From contig NZ_JAGIYQ010000001.1 of assembly GCF_017814275.1 (NCBI RefSeq), positions 343,515 through 407,514 on the forward strand: 64,000 nucleotides of DNA, read 5' to 3'. The notes beneath the pieces were generated by a model. That model saw nothing but the letters and a program-made list of their open reading frames with translations, was not told where the DNA came from and searched no databases. Made by a program: the position numbers and the translations under genes. This DNA comes from Gottfriedia endophytica (GTDB lineage: Bacteria > Bacillota > Bacilli > Bacillales > Bacillaceae_G). Below are positions 32,139 through 42,031 of this stretch, piece by piece; positions within the stretch are counted from its first letter, which is position 1, and every line of letters starts with the position of its first letter.

Positions 32139-32285
32139 TTGTTGCTATTCAGTATGTGTAGATTTATTTCCACTCCAGGGTGCTCGCTTTCCTTGGGGCG
32201 TGAGCTGAGCCTCCCAAAGGAGTCGAGCACCCTTCCGTTCCAATCATCTTCTGTCTTTAAAATTACAAAACCTTATAACAACAAC
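32139..32285. repeat. Long palindromic intergenic repeat, copy 5 (internal deletion)
   Basis: Starts TTGTTGC (32139-32145) and ends in ACAACAAC (about 32285). About 50 bp of the centre between GAGCCTCC and AAAGGAGTCGAGC are missing compared with copies 3 and 4. Confidence 0.7.
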
Positions 32286-32294
32286 TTTTAGTCT

Positions 32295-32849
32295 CTAACC
32301 TAATGGATTTTCTCCAAATCGTTTCCACAACTTTGGAAAACGTTCCTTTAGGTCATTCACATCTTTCCAATCAAACTCAATGTCCACTTTTGGATAATGA
32401 TAACCAAGGCCTTCAACTATGTTATTAAAATCATTCCAAATTTTATCGTTCCACTCAATGTCACCAGTTTTTTTCACAGTATACGCTTGTAAAGCTAGGT
32501 CCAACATTTCTTCAAGCTCTGGAACTAAATCTTCTTGTTCATAGATTGGTAAAATGTATTCAGCTAAATAGTCAGGATTCTTAATCGTTTTATAATAAAC
32601 CTCTTCCCCTTGTCCAATTAGCCAACCTCTAAAATAGTCAAATGAATCATCTGAACATCCGCCCATAATAACATAAGCCGCACCCCACAAGTTTGAGTTA
32701 TACGCCTTCATATAAGCTTTTTCAAACTGAATTTCAAATTGTGCTATTTCTGTTTCCGTTTTTTGAGATAGTTCGTTAATTACCCAATCATAAGGTTCTT
32801 CAATATGGTGCATTTGAGAAATGATTTCCCAAAATTGTTTTTCTTTCAT
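32295..32849 (-). CDS. DUF4240 family protein
   Basis: 184 residues starting MKEKQFWEIISQMH, with the DUF4240 pattern: an N-terminal FWEII segment, then WGAAYVIMGGCSDDSFDYFRGWLIGQGEEVY. RBS AGGAGGTAATAGT places the start at 32849 rather than at the longer in-frame codon at 32876. No function is known for the family. A palindromic repeat abuts its 3' end. Confidence 0.75.
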   Translation of the reverse strand: MKEKQFWEIISQMHHIEEPYDWVINELSQKTETEIAQFEIQFEKAYMKAYNSNLWGAAYVIMGGCSDDSFDYFRGWLIGQGEEVYYKTIKNPDYLAEYILPIYEQEDLVPELEEMLDLALQAYTVKKTGDIEWNDKIWNDFNNIVEGLGYHYPKVDIEFDWKDVNDLKERFPKLWKRFGENPLG

Positions 32850-33090
32850 ACTATTACCTCCTATGTACTCATCCAAACTTAAAAAACCATACCATATGTA
32901 ATTTTAGAAAAGCAATTTTAATCCTATGGAACATTATAGACTTGCATTTTTCATTCTGTTAATGAAAAGCTTTAAATATTAAAAAAGATGGCACCCTCAA
33001 GTAAAAATTGGATTCCATCCCCCTATTCCTAATAACTATGGATATAAACTTATGAAGAAAGTAGATTAATTCATCATTGAAATCTATATT

Positions 33091-33462
33091 CTAAACTAGT
33101 TCTTTTAACTTAAAAAACTCAAATCCATTTTCAGTCAGTTTTTCAAGCTCATCAAATAAGGAATTATCGAATTTTTTAATATTAAAACACGACTTACCTT
33201 TTTTGTGCTTCTTTAGATCCTCCGAAAAACTCTCTACTAACGAAGGGCATGCATATACGGGCATTAAGTAAAAACTTACGTAATTTTTATTTAGTTTAAC
33301 TGCGCCAAAAAAATTGGGCTTCTTATTTAAAGGATTTATTTTTGGTGAATCTAAATAATAGTATGATGGTGTATCTGTTACTACTACAAGCTTTTCTTCA
33401 TATTTATGTAGAATCATTCTTAAGCGATCAAATATTTCTTGAAAATGTAAAGTTGAACTCAA
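33091..33462 (-). CDS. Small conserved hypothetical protein, DUF1801/YdhG-like
   Basis: 123 residues. The pattern NPLNKKPNFFGAVKLNKNYVSFYLMPVY followed by a short basic KKHKKGKSCFNIKK resembles DUF1801-type proteins, which sense or handle small ligands; I am not sure of the family. It begins with TTG behind TAGGAGG at nine bases. It is a single gene between the DUF4240 gene and the S66 peptidase gene. The upstream stretch 32850-33090 holds no recognised gene. Confidence 0.6.
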   Translation of the reverse strand: MSSTLHFQEIFDRLRMILHKYEEKLVVVTDTPSYYYLDSPKINPLNKKPNFFGAVKLNKNYVSFYLMPVYACPSLVESFSEDLKKHKKGKSCFNIKKFDNSLFDELEKLTENGFEFFKLKELV

Positions 33463-33559
33463 ACCTTATTCCTCCTAAATAAAACATTTTATGTACGATC
33501 TATCATATAGTAAGTAAACAGTCTTTCAAAATTTTTGAGAAAGGTATATTTGTCAATGA

Positions 33560-33594
33560 AACTAAACTCACCATAAAAAGTGGTGAGTTTAGTT
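33560..33594 (-). terminator. Hairpin after the S66 peptidase gene
   Basis: AACTAAACTCACC / GGTGAGTTTAGTT, a perfect 13-bp stem with a nine-base loop, 24 bases after the stop codon; the T tail is weak. Confidence 0.6.
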
Positions 33595-33618
33595 GTACTC
33601 CTTCAAGACTTCATATCA

Positions 33619-34638
33619 TTACTCTTTAAAATGCTGTAAAATTGTCCCTTTGCCATTTTCAGCTTTAACTTCTGCCAACGCTCCATTTATAAGCGTGATT
33701 TGAGGAGGAAGGTGCCCACAGTCTATATCATAAATAATTGGAATTTGTAATTCATTAGAAAGTTCTGTATACACATCTTCAATAAAATAATCTTCGACTG
33801 GGTGATTAGCATCACTACGTCCAAAAAGAATACCTGAACAATTTTCAAACCATCCTGCTAGTTTCATTTGAACTAATGAACGTCGTAAATCTGTAGTGGT
33901 TAAATCACAGTTTTCAAAATACCAAATGACTGGCTCGTTTTCAATATGATTCTTCCTAAATTCATGTACATTACCAAATGGCGTACCTATTAGATGTCTA
34001 ATAATATCGATACACCCTCCTAGTAATCGACCTCTGATTTTCACTTTATCTGTTGATATTGTTTTCCACTGTGTCTCTTCTGTTAGATGAAAGACACACG
34101 GAGATGGATTACTATGCTGCCATTCCTTTTGGTATTTATCTGAAGAATATTGTGTAATTGAATTCCCTATCTCGGTTGATAAAACTTTTTGCCACATTGC
34201 TGTTGTTTCATCCGAAAATTCTCCTCTTAAATCTATTATATTTGTTCCATGAGCAGTAGCTATACCTGTTTTTAAAGTAATTGCTAATAATAATAATAGA
34301 CTTGTATCAGAATAGCCTAATATCCATTTCTTATTGAGCTTTTCAAAATCAAGTTCTTCTAGTATTTCTATTAAGAGTTCACCACCCCAAGGCGGAATGA
34401 TCAAATCAATGTTTTCATCTTGCATCATGTTATTAAATTCATTTGCTCTTTTTTGGGCACTAGAAGACTTAGCCTTCTCCTGTGTCCAAACCGTCTCTCC
34501 ACAAACAACTTTATACCCTTCTTTTTCCATTCTTTCACAGGATTGTTTAAACATATTATGTAATTCTTCATCTACGCCTGAGGATGGTGCAGTAACACCA
34601 ATTGTTGCTCCCTTTTCTAAAAACGGATATTTGATCAT
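33619..34638 (-). CDS. S66-family LD-carboxypeptidase (MccF/LdcA-like)
   Basis: 339 residues. The Ser-Glu-His triad of peptidase family S66 is visible: Ser in ILGYSDTSLL (about 110), Glu in VIWYFENCD (about 235) and His in YDIDCGHLPPQ (about 308). Members cut LD bonds in recycled muropeptides or inactivate microcin C-like peptide-nucleotides (MccF); this one could be either. ATG at 34638 has GGGGGAA six bases upstream and is preferred to the upstream ATG at 34653. No peptidoglycan recycling genes lie nearby. Confidence 0.85.
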   Translation of the reverse strand: MIKYPFLEKGATIGVTAPSSGVDEELHNMFKQSCERMEKEGYKVVCGETVWTQEKAKSSSAQKRANEFNNMMQDENIDLIIPPWGGELLIEILEELDFEKLNKKWILGYSDTSLLLLLAITLKTGIATAHGTNIIDLRGEFSDETTAMWQKVLSTEIGNSITQYSSDKYQKEWQHSNPSPCVFHLTEETQWKTISTDKVKIRGRLLGGCIDIIRHLIGTPFGNVHEFRKNHIENEPVIWYFENCDLTTTDLRRSLVQMKLAGWFENCSGILFGRSDANHPVEDYFIEDVYTELSNELQIPIIYDIDCGHLPPQITLINGALAEVKAENGKGTILQHFKE

Positions 34639-34679
34639 GTCTATTTCCCCCATTCTTTTTTAAAGGTGTTTTCGAAAAC

Positions 34680-34880
34680 ATATTTTCTATTAAACAAGAG
34701 GTTCGTGGGTTTCCGCTCCAGGATACTCGCTTTCCGTGGGGCGGGCGGTGAGCCTCTTCGTCGCTATCGCTCCTGCGGGGTCTCACCTTCCCGGCTGCTC
34801 CCACAGGAGTCTCGCACCTTCCACTCCAACTAATCTCTTTATTAGAAGGTTTCTTCACAAAGCCTTTTAAAAATAACAAT
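34680..34880. repeat. Long palindromic intergenic repeat, copy 6
   Basis: Same centre as copy 1 (GTGGGGCGGGCGGTGAGCC and GCGGGGTCTCACC). Inner arms GGGTTTCCGCTCC and CCACTCCAACTAATC are decayed, and the left TTGTTGC end is not recognisable. Right end AATAACAATC. Confidence 0.7.
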
Positions 34881-35174
34881 CTTTTAGAAAAAACATTTCG
34901 TAATAACAAAGTAAATCATCTAGTTATCTAGTTAATTGTGTTCGTTGAACTACTATCAAAATCCTTTTTTAACCACGTTGAAAATTGGTCGAACTGAACT
35001 GGAAGGAAAATCACAATAAAATATATAGTTAAACAAAAAGGTTGAAGGGCGTCCGATTTAAATAGAAGATTACTTCATTTCAACCGTTTACCTTCAACCA
35101 TTTTCTTTTACATAATTTACTCTTGAGGTTTCCTATCTCCTATTCCCTGTTCCTTGTTTCCTATCTCCTGTTCC

Positions 35175-37508
35175 CTATCTTATTGGACAAACTCCGCCCT
35201 CGCAGCCGTCCATACCTTCTAGATCACTGTCTTCACCCGTTTCGTATCGTTGCAAAATTGATGGATCAAACGGGGTCATTTTAGATGATAGTTCCTCATA
35301 TTGCTCTTTAGCAATCGATTCGTACGGTGCTAATTGATAAGTTCCTCCATCGTAAGCAAGGAATGACACTCCTACAAAATTGTCCCAGTTATCGCTGACA
35401 ATCGACTCAACTTCGTCCCACTCATTCTGTCTTACATGAATCGTATTAGATGAATTATGCTCTGTATAATTTCGTTGGAATCTAAAGTAAGTTTCAAATT
35501 GTTCAGCAGCAAAAACATCATCCTTTGTTTTCGTTGCACCACTTGCGATCGGAAAGTCAATTACATATGTGCGTGCATTAGCCATACGTTCCTCATGAGT
35601 ATTCCCTGGTGTACCAACTTCTAGATTAACTGACCATCCAAGGTCTAAGACTGCTTTTGCTAATGGATCTGATGAGCTAATACGGATCCGGCGAATATAG
35701 TAAGGAGAATGTGACCAGTGCAGCCCACTTGATACCCCACCTGCTACTTGCGAAATTGTCCCTTCAGGCTTAACAGTCGTAACAAGTAATGGTGAACTTA
35801 CACGTAATTCTTTCGCATATCGATCTGCCTCTTCTCGTGAAACTTGTCCAAGCATTTGAAGTAATTGAGCTTCTTGTTCTTCAGAATAATTCACCATAGC
35901 GAATGCATCTTTTACACCTGTCAATGACGTACCAAGTAAACGATCCCGCTGCTGAACTGCATCCCAATGAGGAATCTCTAATTGAGCAAGCGTCATTCGT
36001 AAACCTGCACGAGCTGAATGCCTTTGAGCTACTATTAGCTTCGAGTAGTCAAATTCATACGTGTAGCCAATCTTATTATTTTGATTGTATTTGGGTACTT
36101 TTTTTACAAACTCAACTAAATTAACAGTCGTTAAATTACAGACTCCATAACTATCTAGGATAATTTCAACACAAGGATTCAAGCCCTCTGCATTCGGTCG
36201 TCTACGGCGTGCCTCTTCTAAGTTAACAAACCCTGGCTCTCCCTCTGATTGCATCATTTCAAAAACTAAATTTAATAATTCTCTTGATGGTTTTTCTTCA
36301 AACGCAATCGAATTGTTCGACATTCTTCTGTGATGTAGTGGTCTTGCATTAGGGTCAAATAATGTTAAATTCTCGAGCATTTTCGAAGTTTCTGTTAGTC
36401 CTAACCCCTTTACTTTTTCAATAATCTTTCGATGCTTCTCTTCGTTCCAAATACCGTTAATACCATATTTCGCAAAGATTGATTCATAGTCATCAGCGTC
36501 CATTAAAAAGATTTCCGCTGTACGACGCACACCACCTACGACAACGTTATTTCCAATTAAATTACCGATATCAAGAATATGAATAGGTCGAACTTTTCGA
36601 TAAACATGGTGATGATTCTCAAAAGCTTCTTCCTCATTAGTCGAGGCAACATTTCCTCCTATATGCGAAAATTCCACCCTATCCAAACTTGGATCAATTT
36701 CATTATTTAATACTTTTACAATCCCTTCGAACATATCTTTTAATGATTCGTATCCTGAAGCAGTTCCGCCAAATGTATTTAGACGAGCACCTTTTGGACG
36801 AATATAGTCGTAGAAAATACTAATCGTTTTTATATTTTCATACTCAAGCTTCGTTAATATTTCAAAGAATGATCGTAACGCCTCGACCCATCCTTCTTTT
36901 GAATCTCCTACATGGATAACAGCTTTTTTTCCTTCTTCAATTACATGAACACTTGTATCAGCTATTTTTGTTAACGGATATCTTTGTGTAAAAGGTTCAT
37001 GAACCACATTAACATTTGTTCGGATTGGTGCTAATCCTTTGGCGAAGGCTTTTGTACACTTAAAACCAACTCCTGTGCCAACTAGCAATAAGTAAAACAA
37101 GTCAGCTAAATCTCCCCAACTTTTTATATTCACGAAGCTACAGTTAAAATTCGCTAATGGATACTTATTGGCAACATCGCCATCCGCTCCACCAATCCAT
37201 AGCGTACGTCCCGAAACAAATTGTCTTAAATTAAACATATTTTCAAAGAACTCTTCTGATTCCTTACGATGTTTCTCATAGTCAACTTCGTATCCAATTC
37301 GTTCTAAATGTTTTATTGATAAACCTACATTATATTCAGTTGCACGTCTCACGGTTTCTTTCCAAGTTTCTCGTCGCCCAACACTTTGTAAAAAACGAGA
37401 ATAAGTCCTATAATAAACGAATTTACCAAGCGCATTCATATGTGCCGGAAAGTCAGGAAATTGGTCGATAAATTCATTTGATAATAATCTGCGATTCTTA
37501 CTAGACAT
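35175..37508 (-). CDS. nrdJ: Adenosylcobalamin-dependent ribonucleoside-triphosphate reductase (class II)
   Basis: About 777 residues of the monomeric B12-dependent RTPR type. Visible marks are the radical-site regions GLNPCVEIILDSYGVCNLTTVN and SEGEPGFVNLEEA, the PEGTISQVAGGVSSGLH loop and a C-terminal redox Cys pair in CEGGVCPIR. It makes deoxynucleotides without oxygen dependence. ATG at 37508 has AGGAGA six bases upstream. No cobalamin riboswitch was recognised in 37509-37770. Immediately downstream (35124-35174) is a low-complexity tract of repeated TTCCTATCTCCTGTTCCC-like units. Confidence 0.93.
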   Translation of the reverse strand: MSSKNRRLLSNEFIDQFPDFPAHMNALGKFVYYRTYSRFLQSVGRRETWKETVRRATEYNVGLSIKHLERIGYEVDYEKHRKESEEFFENMFNLRQFVSGRTLWIGGADGDVANKYPLANFNCSFVNIKSWGDLADLFYLLLVGTGVGFKCTKAFAKGLAPIRTNVNVVHEPFTQRYPLTKIADTSVHVIEEGKKAVIHVGDSKEGWVEALRSFFEILTKLEYENIKTISIFYDYIRPKGARLNTFGGTASGYESLKDMFEGIVKVLNNEIDPSLDRVEFSHIGGNVASTNEEEAFENHHHVYRKVRPIHILDIGNLIGNNVVVGGVRRTAEIFLMDADDYESIFAKYGINGIWNEEKHRKIIEKVKGLGLTETSKMLENLTLFDPNARPLHHRRMSNNSIAFEEKPSRELLNLVFEMMQSEGEPGFVNLEEARRRRPNAEGLNPCVEIILDSYGVCNLTTVNLVEFVKKVPKYNQNNKIGYTYEFDYSKLIVAQRHSARAGLRMTLAQLEIPHWDAVQQRDRLLGTSLTGVKDAFAMVNYSEEQEAQLLQMLGQVSREEADRYAKELRVSSPLLVTTVKPEGTISQVAGGVSSGLHWSHSPYYIRRIRISSSDPLAKAVLDLGWSVNLEVGTPGNTHEERMANARTYVIDFPIASGATKTKDDVFAAEQFETYFRFQRNYTEHNSSNTIHVRQNEWDEVESIVSDNWDNFVGVSFLAYDGGTYQLAPYESIAKEQYEELSSKMTPFDPSILQRYETGEDSDLEGMDGCEGGVCPIR

Positions 37509-37771
37509 TTCATCTCTCCTCACTTTTATTCGTCTCTTAAGTATTGATATTAACTAATACATTAAAATAATTTATATAAAATTTGACCTTAAGAAACAAT
37601 CAATCAAAAGGTCGACCCCTCGATTGTAACGTAACAAAAAATAAAAGCAATCGCATTTCGAGATACAAAAATTTCAAACAATTCTTCTATAGCATATCAT
37701 TCCTCAACAATCACTTTTTTAGAATTTTGCTCTTCACAAAATTGTCATAAATACGCCCAAATTATAAACAT

Positions 37772-37842
37772 AAAAAGGCTGATATAAATTGGCTACTCTC
37801 GATTATCTCTAATCTTGAGAACCTATATATATCAACCTTTTT
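37772..37842 (-). terminator. Terminator of the VOC-family gene
   Basis: AAAAAGG (37772) and CCTTTTT (37842) close an extended imperfect stem, with an inner TGATATA / TATATCA match, and T runs on both sides. Confidence 0.55.
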
Positions 37843-37866
37843 GATTCAATTTATTTTAAAACTAAT

Positions 37867-38262
37867 TTATTTTGGAAGAGTAAGCTGCCATGAAACACCA
37901 AACTTATCATTCACCCAACCAAACTTCTTACTAAAAGGATACTGATTTAACGGCATTAAAACCCCACCGTCCGAACTTAAATTCTCATAAAGTCGGTCTA
38001 TTTCTTCTTCTGTATCACATGTCATAAACAATGAAAAGGAAGGTGTAAATGTAAATTCATGTTTAACATTACTATCGATGCAGATAAACTCTTGCCCCTT
38101 CAATGAAAAGGTTGCTCGCATAACACTTCCCTCTTCACCTAATCCATTTGCACCATATCGAGTAATACTGGTTATTTCAGAATCCTCAATCAAAGATGTG
38201 TAAAAATTCATAGCTTCTTCTGCATTGCCTTGAAACATTAAGAATGGAGTAACTTTTGACAT
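37867..38262 (-). CDS. VOC/PhnB-like glyoxalase-superfamily protein
   Basis: 131 residues of the PhnB/3-demethylubiquinone-methyltransferase-like subfamily: KVTPFLMFQGNAEEAMNFY at the start and LNQYPFSKKFGWVNDKFGVSW at the end. The fold is a vicinal-oxygen-chelate barrel; the substrate is unknown. The start is uncertain: ATG at 38262 fits family N-termini, but a TTG at 38271 is better spaced from the GAAGGG Shine-Dalgarno sequence. Confidence 0.8.
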   Translation of the reverse strand: MSKVTPFLMFQGNAEEAMNFYTSLIEDSEITSITRYGANGLGEEGSVMRATFSLKGQEFICIDSNVKHEFTFTPSFSLFMTCDTEEEIDRLYENLSSDGGVLMPLNQYPFSKKFGWVNDKFGVSWQLTLPK

Positions 38263-38461
38263 TATTATCAACTTTCCCTTCTAAATAAAAATTTTTAGTT
38301 TCAAATACAACATAATTTTACCATTATTTACAATCTACTTCTTTCAAAACGATCCTCTTACTTCGATTTTATAAAAAACGCACAAAAAAAGGTTCAAGAA
38401 ACGGGACAAAACCAAATCTTTCGGTTTTTCCTTATTCCTTAAACCTTTTCCCTGTTCTTAA

Positions 38462-38535
<74 letters not shown>

Positions 38536-38548
38536 ATATTTTAAATGG

Positions 38549-38619
38549 AGCGGGTGATGGGAATCGAACCCACGACCAGAGCTTGGAAGGCTCTTATTTT
38601 ACCATTAAACTACACCCGC
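38549..38619 (-). tRNA. tRNA-Gly (anticodon TCC)
   Basis: Cloverleaf on the minus strand: acceptor GCGGGTG/CACCCGC, anticodon loop CTTCCAA (TCC, reads GGA), T-arm with GGTTCGATTCC. 71 bases, lacking an encoded CCA. Thirteen bases separate it from tRNA-Arg. Confidence 0.97.
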
Positions 38620-38839
38620 ATTTATTTTGTGTTGTGATGTGTTGTTGCCTCATCGACAAGATTTATTATAGATGCATTCTATATTAAAGTCAACAATTTG
38701 TTTTAATTTTTTCCAAAAAGATGAAATAAATAGTTAATGACTTATTTATCTCTTCACTGTTTAGCCAGTGATCTTTTTAGTGCCTTTGTTTCTAAAGAAT
38801 AACCTTTCTGGTACACAAAAGCAAGAGGAATTGAAAACA

Positions 38840-38863
38840 AAATCGGTGACTATGCACCGATTT
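38840..38863 (-). terminator. Terminator of the rph-rdgB-ysnB operon
   Basis: AAATCGGTG / CACCGATTT with a six-base loop and a T-rich tail on the minus strand, overlapping the last codons of ysnB. Confidence 0.75.
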
Positions 38864-39359
38864 CGTATCTAGTTGTTAAGAAGATTTCCCCATTAATTGT
38901 ATAAAAGGTAACTGACGCTTGATTCTCAATGATTTCTAAAATAGCATATGTTTTTTCTTTTCGCAGCCTTGGTAATAATATGCTGCCTGGGTTTATAAAT
39001 AGAACTCCGTTGATTAATTCTGCACCCATTATGTGAGAATGTCCAAAGCATACGATTTTCGCACCAACTTCTTGGCTTCTGTAGTATAAGGATTGGAGTG
39101 ATTGTTTTATTCCATATAAATGTCCATGTGTTGCAAAAAGTTTGTATTCACCTAGATTATGAACAAGTTCTTCCGGAAATGCTCCAATAAAATCACAATT
39201 TCCTCGAACTACTTTATAATCCTGAAGTTCTTTCCCATTAAGCTCTAATTCAGAATCTCCGCAGTGAATCATAACATCTACATTATTCATATGTCTTTCC
39301 GAAATCACGAGCAGTTCATCTCTAAGACCATGACTATCACTGATGATTAATGCTTTCAA
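38850..39359 (-). CDS. ysnB: Metallophosphoesterase YsnB (YfcE/MJ0936-like)
   Basis: 169 residues containing all metallophosphoesterase metal motifs in order: SDSHG, HCGDSE, RGNCD, ATHGHLYG and GHSHI. It should hydrolyse a phosphodiester with two metal ions; the cellular substrate is unknown. It follows rdgB by four bases in the rph operon, as in B. subtilis. Confidence 0.93.
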   Translation of the reverse strand: MKALIISDSHGLRDELLVISERHMNNVDVMIHCGDSELELNGKELQDYKVVRGNCDFIGAFPEELVHNLGEYKLFATHGHLYGIKQSLQSLYYRSQEVGAKIVCFGHSHIMGAELINGVLFINPGSILLPRLRKEKTYAILEIIENQASVTFYTINGEIFLTTRYEIGA

Positions 39360-39363
39360 TGAT

Positions 39364-39978
39364 TTACCCCCTAACGAAAAAATCTTTCCCTTCAGCCTTA
39401 ATCACTTTCATTAATTCTTTTATCGCGTTTCCTCTATGACTTAAAGAACCTTTTTCTTCTGCAGTTAATTGTGCCATTGTTCGATTTAATTCAGGAAGGA
39501 AGAATATTGGATCATAGCCAAAGCCATTCGTTCCTTGTTTATCTGTTGCAATAAGTCCCTCAATAGTGCCATGAACCGTTATCGTTTCCTTTCCTGGAAT
39601 AGCTAATGCAAGTGCACAATAAAAACGCGCGGACCGTTTCTCAGTTGGAACACTTTCTAGTTCCTTTAAAACTTTTTGTAAGTTATCTTCATCATTTTTA
39701 TGTAATCCAGCATAACGAGCAGAATAAACACCTGGGCGACCTTCTAATGCATCAACCATTAAACCAGAATCATCAGCAATGACTGGAATATTTAATTCTT
39801 TTGCAAGGTGCTCAGCTTTTAAGATTGCATTTTCCTCAAAAGTTGTGCCCGTTTCTTCAATTTCTTCAATTTCAGGAAAGTCGTGTAATGATGTAACTTC
39901 TACTCCCATTGGTGTAAATAGTGATTGAAAATCTTTTACTTTTCCTTTGTTATTTGTAGCAATGATCACTTTTGCCAT
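39364..39978 (-). CDS. rdgB: XTP/dITP diphosphatase
   Basis: 204 residues. The family motifs VIIATNNKGKVKDF (N-terminus), ADDSGLMVDALEGRPGVYSARYAG and SHRGNAIKEL are complete. It removes inosine and xanthosine triphosphates from the nucleotide pool. B. subtilis name ysnA. It lies 23 bases after rph. Confidence 0.96.
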   Translation of the reverse strand: MAKVIIATNNKGKVKDFQSLFTPMGVEVTSLHDFPEIEEIEETGTTFEENAILKAEHLAKELNIPVIADDSGLMVDALEGRPGVYSARYAGLHKNDEDNLQKVLKELESVPTEKRSARFYCALALAIPGKETITVHGTIEGLIATDKQGTNGFGYDPIFFLPELNRTMAQLTAEEKGSLSHRGNAIKELMKVIKAEGKDFFVRG

Positions 39979-40001
39979 TTTTACTCTCCCTTACATCCTA
40001 A

Positions 40002-40742
40002 TTATTTAAATTGAATACCTTCTTTTAGTAAAACTTCCTTCTGAATGTTAATTAACTCTTTCACACCTTGTTCGCCAAGAGCAAGTAGTTCATTTAATTC
40101 TTCTCTTGAAAAAGTGGCTTCCTCACCTGTTCCTTGTAGTTCAACAAAGCGCCCTTCTCCAGTCATGATAATATTCATGTCCACACTAGCTGTAGAATCT
40201 TCAACATAATACAAATCTAGTACTGGCCCAATTTCAGGCAATATCCCTACTGAAGTTGCAGCTAAATAATCAGTTACTGGGTATGTTTTTAATTTATTTG
40301 ATTTCACGAGTTTATCAAATGCAAGCATCATCGACACAAAAGCTCCTGTAATAGAAGCTGTTCTAGTCCCACCATCAGCTTGGATAACATCACAATCAAT
40401 CCAAATTGTTTTTTCACCTAACGCCTCTAAGTCTACAACTGCACGTAATGCACGCCCAATTAAGCGCTGAATTTCCATTGTACGACCAGTAACCTTACCT
40501 TTTGTTGATTCTCGCATCGTTCTTTCTTGTGTTGCTCTAGGTAACATTGAATACTCTGCTGATATCCATCCTTTACCGCTGTTTCGTAAAAAAGGTGGTA
40601 CTCGATCCTCCACCGTTGCATTACAAATAACTTTCGTATCACCTACACAAATTAATACTGATCCTTCTGCATGTTTTGTGTAATTTGTAATCATCTCGAT
40701 TGGTCTTAATTCATTAGTTGCACGTCCATCACTTCTTGTCAT
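40002..40742 (-). CDS. rph: Ribonuclease PH
   Basis: 246 residues, starting [15 protein letters not shown], with the phosphorolytic exoribonuclease fold. Marks are [36 protein letters not shown] and [14 protein letters not shown] (phosphate binding). It trims tRNA 3' ends. ATG at 40742 has GGGAGGT upstream; the upstream in-frame codon would sit on the RBS. Confidence 0.96.
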   Translation of the reverse strand: MTRSDGRATNELRPIEMITNYTKHAEGSVLICVGDTKVICNATVEDRVPPFLRNSGKGWISAEYSMLPRATQERTMRESTKGKVTGRTMEIQRLIGRALRAVVDLEALGEKTIWIDCDVIQADGGTRTASITGAFVSMMLAFDKLVKSNKLKTYPVTDYLAATSVGILPEIGPVLDLYYVEDSTASVDMNIIMTGEGRFVELQGTGEEATFSREELNELLALGEQGVKELINIQKEVLLKEGIQFK

Positions 40743-40836
40743 ATAAGTACCTCCCAAATATTTCTAGTCCAATAATAAGTATAGACAAAAAATGGATTTC
40801 ATTTCTACTTTTTTAAACAAATTTGGAAACTAAAAA

Positions 40837-40866
40837 AGGATACTAAGCCGTTTCGCTTTGTATCCT
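40837..40866 (-). terminator. Terminator of gerM
   Basis: AGGATAC / GTATCCT with the inner AAGC/GCTT, and TTTTTTAG following on the minus strand. It separates gerM from rph. Confidence 0.75.
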
Positions 40867-40873
40867 AATTATT

Positions 40874-41911
40874 TCACATATCTTTTGTATTAACGTCCTT
40901 TGGTCTTGTAACAGGTGAACTAATCAATTTTCTTTGTTGATTCAGCGCTTCTTTTTTTCCATTAACTTGAATTTCTAGACTATTCACCCCAGGTTGTTCC
41001 GTTAATGATAGAACAAGAGGATTAAGCACATTATCATTAATCATATTTTTAGCGATATTTCCAAAAATCCCTTCATTAAAGTTTAAGATCAGTTTGCCAT
41101 GTTGATACTCTGGCTTCGATACTAATTTCGTATCTGGATCAAAATCTGATACTAAATTGGAATAATCAGATGGTCCTTTTACTAATTCTTTAATAATTGC
41201 AGTATATGAATCAACTTCATCATTTGAAATTCTTCTTGTAACAGGAACATAGTATGTATCTCCTGCATTATTTTGTGATAAGAAATAAACTGTTACAGTT
41301 TTAGAATTCATAATATCAACAACTGATCCTCGATCAAAATTAATTCCATCTTCCCTAGATAACCCTTGGTCAATTTCTGTTTTATTAACCGGCATTTGAT
41401 TTACCGCTTTACCTTCAACTTGAATCTTTACACGTTTAATATTTTCAAATTGTGTTAACGTCCAAGTAAGTGATTGAAAAATCTTCAATTCATCTTGCGG
41501 TCGGTATTGCTTAAATTCTGAAGAAAAATTAACAACACATGTACCATCTTTTTGTGTATTCAGCCCTAATACTTCGGTATTCGCTGGTAATACTGCTTGG
41601 AATCCATTCGGAAGTTGATCCGTCACAGGTCCATCCTTAATTAAATATGCTAAAGCTTGCTTTGCCATACCTTCTTCCTTTGATAAATGCAATGTGCGTG
41701 GTACAACATACCCGTTACTGTCTATTAGATAAAGTTCACGATCAATTGTTTGATTCTGTTTAGCATCCGTTTCTTTAGAAGGTTGATCACTAACGTACGA
41801 AACGGTTTTTGGCGGATCAATTTCTTTCATAGAAGTTGATGGAACCACATTACAGCCTGCTAATGAAATAGCGCAAACAAATACACTTCCAACTAGTAAT
41901 TGCTTTTTCAT
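40874..41911 (-). CDS. gerM: GerM sporulation/germination lipoprotein
   Basis: 345 residues. A lipoprotein signal peptide with lipobox LAGC is cleaved before Cys24. Two GerMN domains follow at about 75-190 and 215-335, the second containing VVDIMNSKTVTVYFLSQ. GerM works with the SpoIIQ-SpoIIIAH channel during engulfment and affects cortex and germination. ATG at 41911 has GGAGGT upstream. In B. subtilis racE and ysmB separate gerM from gerE; here gerE lies next to it and divergent. Confidence 0.93.
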   Translation of the reverse strand: MKKQLLVGSVFVCAISLAGCNVVPSTSMKEIDPPKTVSYVSDQPSKETDAKQNQTIDRELYLIDSNGYVVPRTLHLSKEEGMAKQALAYLIKDGPVTDQLPNGFQAVLPANTEVLGLNTQKDGTCVVNFSSEFKQYRPQDELKIFQSLTWTLTQFENIKRVKIQVEGKAVNQMPVNKTEIDQGLSREDGINFDRGSVVDIMNSKTVTVYFLSQNNAGDTYYVPVTRRISNDEVDSYTAIIKELVKGPSDYSNLVSDFDPDTKLVSKPEYQHGKLILNFNEGIFGNIAKNMINDNVLNPLVLSLTEQPGVNSLEIQVNGKKEALNQQRKLISSPVTRPKDVNTKDM

Positions 41912-42031
41912 CTCAAGACCTCCCATTACTTTTTCTATATGTATACGAGCATGTACTTTTTTTAGAACAAGCTACCCGAAAAAAAGTTATCCTCAAGTAA
42001 TGGAACATGACATTTTAAAGAAGAAATGACT

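Noticed and set aside
37509-37770. Cobalamin riboswitch expected before a B12-dependent reductase
   Set aside because: No GCCACTG-type B12 box or matching fold could be recognised.
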